Source: Geodermatophilus dictyosporus
Lineage (GTDB): Bacteria; Actinomycetota; Actinomycetes; Mycobacteriales; Geodermatophilaceae
DNA: 64,000 nucleotides
Assembly (NCBI RefSeq): GCF_900115505.1
Contig: NZ_FOWQ01000009.1
Location: 62,001 to 126,000, forward strand
Reading direction: 5' to 3'
The position numbers and the translations under genes were made by a program. The notes beneath the pieces are model-generated. The model searched no databases. It had not been told where the DNA came from and worked only from the letters and a program-made list of their open reading frames with translations. Of the stretch, positions 52,773 through 61,287 are shown piece by piece (within the stretch, counting starts at the first letter, position 1; the number at the start of each line of letters is the position of its first letter).

Positions 52773-52809
52773 GGGAACGGCCTCCCTGCGGGGAGGCCGT
52801 TCCCTCAGC
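52768..52809. terminator. Bidirectional terminator containing both stop codons
   Basis: 19-bp perfect stem (52768-52786 with 52791-52809), loop TGCG. The DUF4188 TGA (52770-52772) is in the left arm and the DUF1003 stop (52805-52807, minus) in the right arm. Confidence 0.9.
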
Positions 52810-53344
52810 CGACGGACTCGCGGCGCTCCCGCTCGGCGCGCTCGGCCTTGCGGCGCTTGCGCTCCCGCTTCTCGGCCTCCTCCGCCTCGTCACCGGCCAG
52901 CCGGGTGAGCTCGCCGCGGATGAAGTCGCGGGTGGCCAGCTCGCCGATCGCCACCCGCAGGGCGGCCAGCTCGCGGGCCAGGTACTCGGTGTCGGCACGG
53001 GTCGAGGCGGCCCGCGCCCGGTCCTCCTCGGCCTGCACCCGGTCGCGGTCGGCCTGCCGGTTCTGCGCCAGCAGGATCAGCGGCGCGGCGTAGGCGGCCT
53101 GGGTGGAGAAGGCCAGGTTGAGCAGGATGAAGGGGTAGGGGTCCCACCGCAGCCGGACGGCGGCGACGTTCAGCGTGATCCAGACGACCACGATGATCGT
53201 CTGGACGGCGAGGAACCGGCCGGTGCCCAGGAAGCGGGCGATCCCCTCGGCGAACCGGCCGACCGCGTCGGGGTCCAGCCGCAGGTAGCTGCCCAGGCCA
53301 CGGGCCGCCCCGCGGGGGACGTCGAGCCGCCGTCCGTCAGCCAC
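52805..53344 (-). CDS. DUF1003 membrane protein
   Basis: 179 residues. Two membrane helices (about 47-63, 70-88) around ITLNVAAVRLRWDPYPFILLNLAFSTQAAYAAPLI, the DUF1003 signature (only the central part quoted in short: RWDPYPFILLNL). A long charged coiled coil with KRERKRRKAERAERERRE at the C-terminus. Overlaps the MgtE-like gene by 8 bp. Found next to MgtE-type proteins in mycobacteria too, so a joint function is likely. Confidence 0.85.
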   Translation of the reverse strand: MADGRRLDVPRGAARGLGSYLRLDPDAVGRFAEGIARFLGTGRFLAVQTIIVVVWITLNVAAVRLRWDPYPFILLNLAFSTQAAYAAPLILLAQNRQADRDRVQAEEDRARAASTRADTEYLARELAALRVAIGELATRDFIRGELTRLAGDEAEEAEKRERKRRKAERAERERRESVG

Positions 53345-54575
53345 GGCGGGCCCGCTCGCGCCAGTCCTCGGGCAGCAGGTGGTCCAGGACGTCGTCGACG
53401 CTGACGGCGCCCACCAGCCGGCCCTGCTCGTCGACCACCGGCGCGGCCACCAGGTTGTAGGTGGCGAAGTAGTGGGTGACCTCGGCCAGCGGCGCGTCGG
53501 GCCGCAGCGGCTCGAGGTCGTCGAGCACACCGCTGACCAGGGTGGACGGCGGCTCGCGCAGCAGCCGCTGGATGTGCGCGAGGCCCAGGTAGCGGCCGGT
53601 GGGCGTGGCCGAGGGCGGCCGGCAGACGTAGACCTGGCTGGCCAGCGCGGGGGTCAGCTCGGGCTCGCGGACGCGGGCCAGGGCCTCGGCGATGGTGGCG
53701 TCGGGCGCGAGGATCACCGGCTCGCTGGTCATCAGCCCGCCGGCGGTGTCCTCGGTGTACTGCAGCAGCTGGCGCACCGGCTCGGCCTCGCCGGGCTCCA
53801 TGAGCTCCAGCAGCCGGTTGCGGTCGACGTTGGACAGCTCCGAGAGCAGGTCGGCGGCGTCGTCGGGGTCCATCTCCTCCAGGACGTCGGCGGCCCGCGC
53901 CTCCTCCAGCGTGCCGAGGATGGTGATCTGCTCGGCCTCGGGCAGCTCCCCGAGGACGTCGGCCAGCCGCTCGTCGTCGAGGGCCTCGGCCACCTCGTGC
54001 CGCCGCTTGATCGGCAGGTCCTGCAGGGCGTGCGCCAGGTCGGCGGCGTTGAGCTCGCGGTAGGTGGCGATGAGCGTCTCGGCGCCCTGGCCGGTCTCGG
54101 GCAGCGACAGCCCGGACACCTCGGCCCACGCCAGCTGGTGCAGCTGCCCCCGCCGGCCGATCCGGCCCGGCTCCTGGACGGCGAGGCGGGTGACCTCCCA
54201 CTCGCCGGTGCGGGTCTGCTCGATCCCGGCGTCGACGACGGTGCCGCGGCGGCCGTTCTCGCGGATGGTCACCGTGCGGTCGAGCAGCTCGCCGAGCACC
54301 AGGGTCTCGCCGCGGCGCTGCTCGAAGCGCTTGAGGTTGAGCGTGCCCGACCCGAGCACCACCGCACCCGGGTCGACGCTGGTCACCCGGCCCATCGGCA
54401 CGAAGATGCGGCGGCGGGCCACGACCTCCACGACCAGGCCCAGCACGCGGGGGGTGGCGGTGCCCACGCGCAGGGCGACGACGACGTCGCGCACGCGGCC
54501 CACGCGGTCGCCGTTGGGGTCGAAGACGGGCAGTCCGGCGAGCCGGGAGACGTACGCCCTGGTCACCGTCGTCAC
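53337..54575 (-). CDS. MgtE-N/CBS domain protein lacking the transport domain
   Basis: 412 residues: PRC-barrel-like N-terminus (RLAGLPVFDPNGDRVGRVRD, about 10-70), a second barrel-like unit, the MgtE N-terminal superhelix (about 165-275, EMDPDDAADLLSELSN) and two CBS domains (about 285-400). It ends without the five-helix magnesium pore of MgtE, so it is not itself a channel. Probably a Mg2+ or adenylate-sensing partner of a membrane protein such as DUF1003. GTG start 6 bp after a TAGCCT box. Confidence 0.85.
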   Translation of the reverse strand: MTTVTRAYVSRLAGLPVFDPNGDRVGRVRDVVVALRVGTATPRVLGLVVEVVARRRIFVPMGRVTSVDPGAVVLGSGTLNLKRFEQRRGETLVLGELLDRTVTIRENGRRGTVVDAGIEQTRTGEWEVTRLAVQEPGRIGRRGQLHQLAWAEVSGLSLPETGQGAETLIATYRELNAADLAHALQDLPIKRRHEVAEALDDERLADVLGELPEAEQITILGTLEEARAADVLEEMDPDDAADLLSELSNVDRNRLLELMEPGEAEPVRQLLQYTEDTAGGLMTSEPVILAPDATIAEALARVREPELTPALASQVYVCRPPSATPTGRYLGLAHIQRLLREPPSTLVSGVLDDLEPLRPDAPLAEVTHYFATYNLVAAPVVDEQGRLVGAVSVDDVLDHLLPEDWRERARRG

Positions 54576-54581
54576 GGCCTG

Positions 54582-54591
54582 AGGCTACCGT
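54582..54591. promoter_or_regulatory. Overlapping divergent -10 boxes (AGGCTACCGT)
   Basis: Minus-strand TAGCCT (54587-54582) is 6 bp from the MgtE-like GTG; plus-strand TACCGT (54586-54591) is 7 bp from the phzF-like GTG. They share the TA at 54586-54587. Confidence 0.65.
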
Positions 54592-54598
54592 CGGTGGT

Positions 54599-55507
54599 GT
54601 GGCCGCCCCCGCCTCCGTGGAGTACGAGGTCGTCGACGTCTTCGCGCCGCGGGCCTTCGCCGGCAACCCGCTCGCAGTCGTGTTCGACGCCGACGAGCTG
54701 ACCACCGGGCAGTGCCAGGCGCTGGCCGACGAGTTCGCGCTGTCGGAGACGTCGTTCCTGTGCGCGCCGACCGGACCGGGCGCGAGCCACCCTGGGTCGG
54801 CCGGCGGTCCGAAGCCCGACTACCGGGTGCGGATCTTCACCCCGTACGCCGAGCTGCCCTTCGCCGGCCACCCGAGCGTCGGTGCCGCGCACACGCTGGT
54901 GCGCACCGGCCGGCTGCCCGCCGGCACGCTGCACCAGGAGTGCGGCGCGGGCGTGCTGCCGGTCGATGTCACCGAGGACGGCGCGACGCTCACCGGCGGC
55001 CGGGCCACCCTCGAGGACGGCCCCGACCCGGCCGGGCTGGCGCAGGCGCTCGGGCTCGCCGCGGCCGACGTCGTGGGCCTGCCCGCGTCGGTGGCCGGCT
55101 GCGGCCTGCCGTTCGCCTTCCTCGCCGTGTCGCCGGACGTCGTCGACCGCGCCGCACCCGACCCCGCCGCCCTCGACCGGTTCGCCGTGGGCGAGGGCGT
55201 GTCGGTGCTGTCCTGGGACGCCGCGACGTCGACGGCGTACGCCCGCGTCTTCGCCAACGACCTGCGCTGGGGCGAGGACCCGGCCACCGGCTCGGCCGCG
55301 CTGGGTGCCGGGGTGTGGCTGACCGCCGCCGGGCTGGTCGCGCCGGAGGGGACGACGGCGTACACGGTGCGCCAGGGCGAGGCGATGGGCCGGCCCTCGG
55401 TGCTCTCGTGCACGGTCACCGCCGACGGCGGGCGGGCCACCGGGGCCACGGTGGCCGGCGCGGTGGTGCCGGTGGCCGCGGGCCGCATCCGGGTCCCGGG
55501 GGCGTGA
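54599..55507 (+). CDS. PhzF-family isomerase-like protein
   Basis: 302 residues in two pseudosymmetric diaminopimelate-epimerase-like halves. Conserved YEVVDVFAPRAFAGNPLAVV at the start, catalytic Glu 50 in LSETSFL, and FTPYAELPFAGHPSVGAAH and GEDPATGSAALGAG. Family members do proton transfers on small carboxylates; substrate unknown. Leaderless GTG 54599 preferred over GTG 54617. GTGA overlap with the EamA gene. Confidence 0.87.
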   Translation: MAAPASVEYEVVDVFAPRAFAGNPLAVVFDADELTTGQCQALADEFALSETSFLCAPTGPGASHPGSAGGPKPDYRVRIFTPYAELPFAGHPSVGAAHTLVRTGRLPAGTLHQECGAGVLPVDVTEDGATLTGGRATLEDGPDPAGLAQALGLAAADVVGLPASVAGCGLPFAFLAVSPDVVDRAAPDPAALDRFAVGEGVSVLSWDAATSTAYARVFANDLRWGEDPATGSAALGAGVWLTAAGLVAPEGTTAYTVRQGEAMGRPSVLSCTVTADGGRATGATVAGAVVPVAAGRIRVPGA

Positions 55508-56439
55508 GCGCCGGGCAGGCCACCGCCGCGCCGTCGCCGTGGGCGGTGCACCGCCCGGGCGGCCGCGACCTCGTGCTCATGGCGGTCGCCGTCGTCGGCG
55601 TCTCCTTCTCCGGGCCGCTCACCGCCCTGGTGGCGACGTCCTTCCTGGCCATCGCGTTCTGGCGCAACGCCGCCGGCGCCGCGCTGCTGGTGCCGGTGCT
55701 GCTCGGCCGCGAGCGCGCCACCCTCGCGGGGCTCCGGCCGCGGCAGCTGGGCAGCTCGGTGGTCGCGGGCCTGTTCCTGGCCGCCCACTTCGCCGCCTGG
55801 CTGCCCAGCCTGTCGATGACCAGCGTCGCCGCCTCCACCGCGCTGGTCACCACGACCCCGGTCTGGACGGCGCTGGCCGCGCGGGTGTCCGGCGTGCGGC
55901 TGCCCGCTGCGGTGTGGTGGGGGCTGGTGCTCGCGGTGGTCGGCGTCGCGCTGATCGCCGGGGTCGACGTGACGGTGAGCGTGGAAGCGCTGGCCGGCGA
56001 CGGGCTGGCGCTGCTGGGAGCCGTGTGCGCCGGCGGCTACATGCTGGCCGGCGCGCGGGCCCGCACCCGGCTGGCGACGTCGGCCTACTCGGTCGTCTGC
56101 TACTCCACCTGCGCGCTCACCCTGGCGGTCGCGGCGCTGGTGACGTCCACGCCGCTGGTCGGGTTCAGCGCCCGCGACTGGTGGCTGATCGCGGCGATCA
56201 CCGTCTGCGCGCAGCTGTTCGGGCACACGCTGCTCAACCTGGTGCTCTCCAGCGTCGGGCCGACCGTCGTCGGGCTGGCCGTGCTGCTCGAGGTGCCCGG
56301 GGCGCTGCTGGTGGCGCTGGTGCTGCTCGGGCAGACCCCGCCGCTGCTGGCGCTGCCCGGGATGGTCGCCGTCGTCGCCGGGGTGGCGCTGGTGGTGCGG
56401 GCCAGCCGCCCGGCCCCGCCGGTCGAGCCGGTCACCTGA
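55504..56439 (+). CDS. EamA-family drug/metabolite transporter
   Basis: 311 residues, ten helices in two EamA repeats (AIAFWRNAAGAALLVPVLL; VLLEVPGALLVALVLLGQ). Translationally coupled to phzF, which hints that it exports or imports the PhzF product. Distinct from the 17431 EamA gene in sequence. Confidence 0.85.
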   Translation: MSAGQATAAPSPWAVHRPGGRDLVLMAVAVVGVSFSGPLTALVATSFLAIAFWRNAAGAALLVPVLLGRERATLAGLRPRQLGSSVVAGLFLAAHFAAWLPSLSMTSVAASTALVTTTPVWTALAARVSGVRLPAAVWWGLVLAVVGVALIAGVDVTVSVEALAGDGLALLGAVCAGGYMLAGARARTRLATSAYSVVCYSTCALTLAVAALVTSTPLVGFSARDWWLIAAITVCAQLFGHTLLNLVLSSVGPTVVGLAVLLEVPGALLVALVLLGQTPPLLALPGMVAVVAGVALVVRASRPAPPVEPVT

Positions 56440-56446
56440 GCGTCGT

Positions 56447-56452
56447 TACCCT
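56447..56452 (+). promoter_or_regulatory. Candidate -10 box (TACCCT) for the CitE-like lyase gene
   Basis: TACCCT about 37 bp before the GTG at 56490, in the 50-bp gap after the EamA gene. Confidence 0.35.
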
Positions 56453-56489
56453 CCGGTAGCCCGTCATCGACCCAGTCAGCGGAGGCACC

Positions 56490-57440
56490 GTGGCCGAGCT
56501 CCGATCCCGCCGTTCCAACCTCGCCGTGCCGGGCAGCAACCCGCGCTTCCTCGAGAAGGCCAAGGGGCTGCCGGCAGACCAGGTGTTCCTCGACCTGGAG
56601 GACGCCTGCGCGCCGCTGGCCAAGCCGGGTGCCCGCAAGAACATCGTCGCGGCGCTCAACGAGGGCGGCTGGGGCGAGAGGATCCGCACGGTCCGGGTGA
56701 ACGACTGGACGACGGAGTGGACCTACCGCGACGTCGTCGAGGTGGTCGAGGGTGCCGGCGCCGAGCTCGACTGCATCATGCTGCCGAAGGTGGCCGACGC
56801 CGCCCAGGTCACCGCGCTGGACCTCCTGCTCACCCAGATCGAGAAGGCCAACGGCCTGCCGGTCGGGCGGATCGGCATCGAGGCGCAGATCGAGACCGCG
56901 CAGGGCCTGGTCAACGTCAACGACATCGCCTTCGCCAGCCCGCGGATCGAGACGATCATCTTCGGCCCGGCCGACTTCATGGCGAGCATCAACATGAAGT
57001 CGCTGGTGGTCGGCGCCCTGCACCCGGACTACCCGGGCGACCCGTTCCACCACATCCTCATGACCATCCTCATGGCCGCCCGTGCCCGCGGCGTGCAGGC
57101 GATCGACGGTCCCTTCCTCCAGGTGCGCGACGTCGACGCCTTCCGCGAGGTCGCCAAGCGCTCCGCGGTGCTCGGGTTCGACGGCAAGTGGGTGCTGCAC
57201 CCGGGGCAGATCGACGCCGCCAACGAGATCTACGCCCCGTCGCAGGAGGACTACGACCACGCCGAGCTCATCCTCGACGCCTACGACTGGTACACGTCCG
57301 AGGCGGGCGGGAAGAGGGGCTCGGCGATGCTCGGCGACGAGATGATCGACGAGGCCAGCCGCAAGATGGCCCTGGTCATCGCCGGCAAGGGCCGCGCCGC
57401 CGGGATGGGCCGCACCTCGTCGTTCACCCCGCCGGAGTAG
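56490..57440 (+). CDS. HpcH/HpaI (CitE-like) CoA-ester lyase
   Basis: 316 residues of the CitE/malyl-CoA lyase family. Start RSNLAVPGSNPRFLEKAKG (CoA-binding arginine region), DQVFLDLEDACAPLAK (metal Asp/Glu), CIMLPKVADAAQV, IEAQIETAQGLVNV (metal Glu), FGPADFMASI and KWVLHPGQIDAANEIY. Likely cleaves or forms malyl-, beta-methylmalyl- or citramalyl-CoA. RBS GGAGG before GTG 56490. The acyl-CoA dehydrogenase gene is downstream beyond a minus-strand gene, so a shared pathway is possible but not tight. Confidence 0.87.
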   Translation: MAELRSRRSNLAVPGSNPRFLEKAKGLPADQVFLDLEDACAPLAKPGARKNIVAALNEGGWGERIRTVRVNDWTTEWTYRDVVEVVEGAGAELDCIMLPKVADAAQVTALDLLLTQIEKANGLPVGRIGIEAQIETAQGLVNVNDIAFASPRIETIIFGPADFMASINMKSLVVGALHPDYPGDPFHHILMTILMAARARGVQAIDGPFLQVRDVDAFREVAKRSAVLGFDGKWVLHPGQIDAANEIYAPSQEDYDHAELILDAYDWYTSEAGGKRGSAMLGDEMIDEASRKMALVIAGKGRAAGMGRTSSFTPPE

Positions 57441-57476
57441 CGGCCCGGGCCCGGCCGGCGGTCAGGGGGCGGGCGG

Positions 57477-57857
57477 TCAGGGGGCGAAGGACGCGCTCAC
57501 GGTGGCGAGGGCGAGGATCGCGACGACGATGCCCATCGCGGCCAGGGCGGTGCCGATGCCGCCGACGACGATCCCGGCCAGCGCCAGCCCGTCGCCCTCC
57601 TCGCCGGTCCGGCGGATCTGCCGGCGGGCCAGGACGCCGAGCACCAGGCCCACCGGCGCGGCGACGAAGGCGAGGACCAGCGCCAGGATCGCCATCGTGT
57701 TGGTGGGCCGCCGGTAGGGCGGCCAGCCCGGCGGCGGGCCGTGGGACTGCGGGCCGTGGGACTGCGGGCCGCAGCCGGGCGGGCCGTACGCCGGCGGGGC
57801 GCCGTACGGCGGCGGCTGGCCCGGGGCCGGCCCGGACGGGTCCTGACTGCTGCTCAC
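57477..57857 (-). CDS. DUF4190 membrane protein
   Basis: 126 residues: a Pro/Gly/Tyr-rich N-terminus (GPPGCGPQSHGPQSHGPPPG, with a short internal repeat) and two membrane helices (about 56-74, 90-115) in the DUF4190 arrangement LALVLAFVAAPVGLVLGVLA. RBS GAGGAGG 6 bp before GTG 57857, and a TACCGT box at 57885-57890. Function unknown. Confidence 0.78.
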   Translation of the reverse strand: MSSSQDPSGPAPGQPPPYGAPPAYGPPGCGPQSHGPQSHGPPPGWPPYRRPTNTMAILALVLAFVAAPVGLVLGVLARRQIRRTGEEGDGLALAGIVVGGIGTALAAMGIVVAILALATVSASFAP

Positions 57858-57956
57858 GGCGTCCTCCTCGGTGCTGCCAGCGGCACGGTAGACGGCGGGG
57901 ACGCCGCGGCGCGGGCGCGTGACCACGGACACGGCGACCCGTCCGGACCGGTGGCC

Positions 57957-57962
57957 CATACT
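57957..57962 (+). promoter_or_regulatory. Candidate -10 box (CATACT) for the acyl-CoA dehydrogenase gene
   Basis: CATACT about 39 bp before GTG 58002, as in fdxA and trkH. Confidence 0.35.
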
Positions 57963-58001
57963 CGCCGGTAACACGGACACCGGAGTCCCGGAGGAGCAGA
58001 C

Positions 58002-59201
58002 GTGGCCCGACTGGCGCAGACCGCCGACCTGACCGACATCCAGCAGGAGATCCTCGCGACGGTCCGCAGCTTCGTGGACAAGGAGATCATCCCGCACGCC
58101 CAGGAGCTCGAGCACGCCGACGCCTACCCGACCGAGATCGTCGAGGGTCTCAAGGAGCTCGGCATCTTCGGGCTGATGATCCCCGAGGAGTACGGCGGCC
58201 TGGGCGAGTCGCTGCTGACCTACGCGCTGGTGGTCGAGGAGATCGCCCGCGGCTGGATGAGCGTCTCGGGTGTCATCAACACCCACTTCATCGTCGCCTA
58301 CATGATCCGCCAGCACGGCACGGAGGCGCAGAAGGAGCACTTCCTCCCGCGCATGGCCACCGGCGAGGTCCGCGGGGCGTTCTCGATGTCCGAGCCGGGC
58401 CTGGGCTCCGACGTCGCCGGCATCCGCACCAAGGCGGTCAAGCAGGCCGACGGCGACTACGTGATCGACGGCCAGAAGATGTGGCTGACCAACGGCGGCT
58501 CCTCCACCCTGGTCGCCGCGCTGGTGCGCACCGACCTCGGCGCGGACAAGGCCCACCAGAACCTGACGACGTTCCTGGTCGAGAAGCCCGCCGGCTTCGG
58601 CACCGTCGCCCCGGGCCTGACCATCCCCGGCAAGATCGACAAGATGGGCTACAAGGGCGTCGACACCACCGAGCTGGTGTTCGACGGCTACCGGACCGGC
58701 GCCGACACGATCCTCGGCGGGGAGCCCGGCCGCGGCTTCGCGCAGATGATGGACGGCGTCGAGGTCGGCCGGGTCAACGTCGCCGCCCGCGCCTGCGGCA
58801 TCTCCATCCGCGCCTTCGAGCTGGCGGTGGAGTACGCGCAGCAGCGAGAGACCTTCGGCAAGCCGATCGCGCAGCACCAGGCGATCGCCTTCCAGCTGGC
58901 CGAGATGGCCACCAAGGTCGAGGCCGCGCACCTGATGATGGTCAACGCCGCGCGCCTCAAGGACGCCGGGAAGCGCAACGACGTCGAGGCCGGCATGGCC
59001 AAGCTGCTGGCCAGCGAGTACTGCGCCGAGGTGACCACCCAGTCCTTCCGCATCCACGGCGGCTACGGCTACTCCAAGGAGTACGAGATCGAGCGGCTCA
59101 TGCGCGAGGCGCCGTTCCTGCTCATCGGCGAGGGCACCAGCGAGATCCAGAAGACGATCATCAGCCGCGGCCTGCTCAAGGAGTACGGCCTCAAGCGCTG
59201 A
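58002..59201 (+). CDS. Acyl-CoA dehydrogenase
   Basis: FAD enzyme of 399 residues. FAD/acyl motifs AFSMSEPGLGSDVAGIRTKA and KMWLTNGGSSTLVAAL; the C-terminal IHGGYGYSKEYEIERLMRE and IGEGTSEIQ, with the likely catalytic glutamate in GEGTSE. Substrate chain (short-chain, methylsuccinyl or other branched CoA) cannot be told by eye. Good GGAGGAG RBS before GTG 58002. Followed by a clear terminator hairpin. Confidence 0.9.
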   Translation: MARLAQTADLTDIQQEILATVRSFVDKEIIPHAQELEHADAYPTEIVEGLKELGIFGLMIPEEYGGLGESLLTYALVVEEIARGWMSVSGVINTHFIVAYMIRQHGTEAQKEHFLPRMATGEVRGAFSMSEPGLGSDVAGIRTKAVKQADGDYVIDGQKMWLTNGGSSTLVAALVRTDLGADKAHQNLTTFLVEKPAGFGTVAPGLTIPGKIDKMGYKGVDTTELVFDGYRTGADTILGGEPGRGFAQMMDGVEVGRVNVAARACGISIRAFELAVEYAQQRETFGKPIAQHQAIAFQLAEMATKVEAAHLMMVNAARLKDAGKRNDVEAGMAKLLASEYCAEVTTQSFRIHGGYGYSKEYEIERLMREAPFLLIGEGTSEIQKTIISRGLLKEYGLKR

Positions 59202-59212
59202 GGCGACCGCGC

Positions 59213-59246
59213 GAGCGGCCCGGGACCACCAGGCCCCGGGCCGCTC
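59213..59246. terminator. Bidirectional terminator after the acyl-CoA dehydrogenase gene
   Basis: GAGCGGCCCGGG (59213-59224) pairs perfectly with CCCGGGCCGCTC (59235-59246), 10-nt loop. It sits between two convergent genes. Confidence 0.8.
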
Positions 59247-59250
59247 ATCG

Positions 59251-61287
59251 TCAGGCCGCCGCCTCGCCCAGGTCGTGGACGGTCACGCCGTCGACCGTCC
59301 GGGCGGGGAAGTTCTCGGCCACCCACGCGGTGATCTCGGCCGACGCCGTGCTGCCGCCGTCACCGGCCATCCCCGTGTCCCCGCCGATGAACCAGCGGAT
59401 CTCGCCGTCGGCGACGTACTGCTGGAACTGCTCGAGGGTGGGGGAGGGGTCGCTGCCGGTGAACCCGCCGACGGCCATGACGGGGAGGCCGGTGGCCAGC
59501 TGGAAGCCGGCGGCGTTGTTCGACCCCACCGTGGCGGCCACCCAGGTGGAGCCGGCGGCGTCCTCGGTGAGTGCGGCCACCACCTCGTCGCTGACGTCGC
59601 CGGCGTCGAGGAGGCCGCCCGGGCCGCCCGGCGCACCGTTCCCGCTGCCGGGCGGGACGACCGTGGTGGCGTTGCCGCCGGGCGGGGCCGCCGGACCGGG
59701 CAGTGCGCCACCGGGACCGGCCGTGCCCGCCGGCGGGCCTCCGGGACCGGCCTGCCCGGCGGCGCCGGGACCGGAGCCGTCGTCCCCGGACACCGCCGGT
59801 CCCGCGGTCGGGATGGCACCGGTGTGCGGGGTGGCGGCGGTCTGCAGGGCGTAGGCAGCCGGGCCGCCGAGCCCGGCCAGGATGCCGGCGGCCAGCACCA
59901 GGACGACGACGGCGCGGCGGAGCCGGTGGACGGCGAGCAGCGCCGCCGCGGCGGCCAGACCGAGCACCAGCACGACCCAGCGCAGCCAGGGCAGGAACTC
60001 CGCCGAGCGGCCGAGCAGCACCCAGGCCCACAGCACGGTGCCGGTCAGCACGAGGACCAGCAGGAGGCGTGGCCACGCCTGCCCGCGGCGCCGCCACAGC
60101 AGCGCACCGGCGATCGCCACGAGCGCGGCGATCGCCGGGGCCAGGGCGACGGTGTAGTACTCGTGGAAGATGCCGGCCATGAGGCTGAAGGTCAGCCCGG
60201 TGACGCCCAGCCAGGTGCCCCAGGTCAGCAGCGCCGCCCGGGTCGGGTCGGTGCGCGGAGCCCGCCCGACGGCGACCAGCCCGGCGACGAGCAGGACGAG
60301 CGCGGCCGGCAGCAGCCAGGCCACCTGGCCGCCGACCGCGGCGCCGAACAGCCGGGTGATCCCGGCGTCCCCCCAGCCGGGCGCGGCGCCCACGCTGCCG
60401 ATCTCCTCGCCGGTGAGGCGGCCGAGGCCGTTGTAGCCCCAGATCAGCTCCCACACGGAGTTCGTCTGCGAGCCCCCGACGTACGGGCGCGACGCCGCGG
60501 GCACCAGCTCGACGACCGCGACCCACCACCCGCCGGCCACCACCATGGCGGCACCGGCGGCGAGCAGCTGGAGGAGCCGGCGGCGCAGCGGGGTGGGGGC
60601 GCACACCAGCCAGACCAGCGCGAAGCCGGGGACGACCAGCACCGCCTGCAGCGTCTTGGTGAGGAAGGCGAACCCGAGGAGCACGCCGACGGCGACCAGC
60701 CCGCGCGTCGAGGCCCGCTCCAGCGACCGGGTGAGCACGTACGCCGCCGCGGTCATCAGCAGCACGAGCAGCGCGTCGGGGTTGTCGAAGCGGAACACCA
60801 GCGTCGCCACGGGGGTCAGGGCCAGCGCCGCACCGGCGAGCAGCCCAGGGCCCGGGCCGGCCACCCGGCGCACCGCCAGGTACAGCAGCCCGACGGTGGC
60901 CACGCCCATGAGCGCCTGCGGCACCAGCAGCGACCACGAGCTCAGCCCGAACAGCCGCACCGACAGCGCCATCACCCACAGCGATGCCGGGGGCTTGTCC
61001 ACGGTGATCGAGTTGGCCGCGTCGGAGGAGCCGTAGAAGAACGCCTCCCAGCTCTGCGAGCCGGCCTGCGCGGCCGCGGCGTAGAAGGCGTTGGCCCAGC
61101 CCGAGGCCGACAGGTCCCAGAGGTGGAGCACGCCGGTGCCGGCGAGCAGGCCCAGCAGCGCCGGGCGCACCCAGCGCGGGTCGGCGGCAGGCCCGCGCAG
61201 CAGCCGGGCGGCCCGGCGGGTGCGTGGGGGAGCCGGCGCGGGCGGGGGAGCGGCGGGCGCCGGGGGTGCCGGCACGGTGGCGGTCAT
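59251..61287 (-). CDS. GT39-like (ArnT/PMT-type) membrane glycosyltransferase with extracytoplasmic domain
   Basis: 678 residues. About 12-13 membrane helices (about 40-490) with the GT39 features of the first loop (GSQSWEAFFYGSSDAANSI, then TVDKPPASLW with the essential Asp). Transfers a sugar from a polyprenyl phosphate to an extracytoplasmic acceptor. A Gly/Pro linker (about 505-565) leads to a C-terminal domain with WFIGGDTGMAGDGGSTASA and VTVHDLGEAAA. Its ATG overlaps the stop of the GT2-GtrA gene (ATGA). Confidence 0.86.
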   Translation of the reverse strand: MTATVPAPPAPAAPPPAPAPPRTRRAARLLRGPAADPRWVRPALLGLLAGTGVLHLWDLSASGWANAFYAAAAQAGSQSWEAFFYGSSDAANSITVDKPPASLWVMALSVRLFGLSSWSLLVPQALMGVATVGLLYLAVRRVAGPGPGLLAGAALALTPVATLVFRFDNPDALLVLLMTAAAYVLTRSLERASTRGLVAVGVLLGFAFLTKTLQAVLVVPGFALVWLVCAPTPLRRRLLQLLAAGAAMVVAGGWWVAVVELVPAASRPYVGGSQTNSVWELIWGYNGLGRLTGEEIGSVGAAPGWGDAGITRLFGAAVGGQVAWLLPAALVLLVAGLVAVGRAPRTDPTRAALLTWGTWLGVTGLTFSLMAGIFHEYYTVALAPAIAALVAIAGALLWRRRGQAWPRLLLVLVLTGTVLWAWVLLGRSAEFLPWLRWVVLVLGLAAAAALLAVHRLRRAVVVLVLAAGILAGLGGPAAYALQTAATPHTGAIPTAGPAVSGDDGSGPGAAGQAGPGGPPAGTAGPGGALPGPAAPPGGNATTVVPPGSGNGAPGGPGGLLDAGDVSDEVVAALTEDAAGSTWVAATVGSNNAAGFQLATGLPVMAVGGFTGSDPSPTLEQFQQYVADGEIRWFIGGDTGMAGDGGSTASAEITAWVAENFPARTVDGVTVHDLGEAAA

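Noticed and set aside
59213-59246. Hairpin as a transposon end or attachment site
   Set aside because: It lies between two convergent stop codons with no repeat elsewhere nearby; a terminator explains it.
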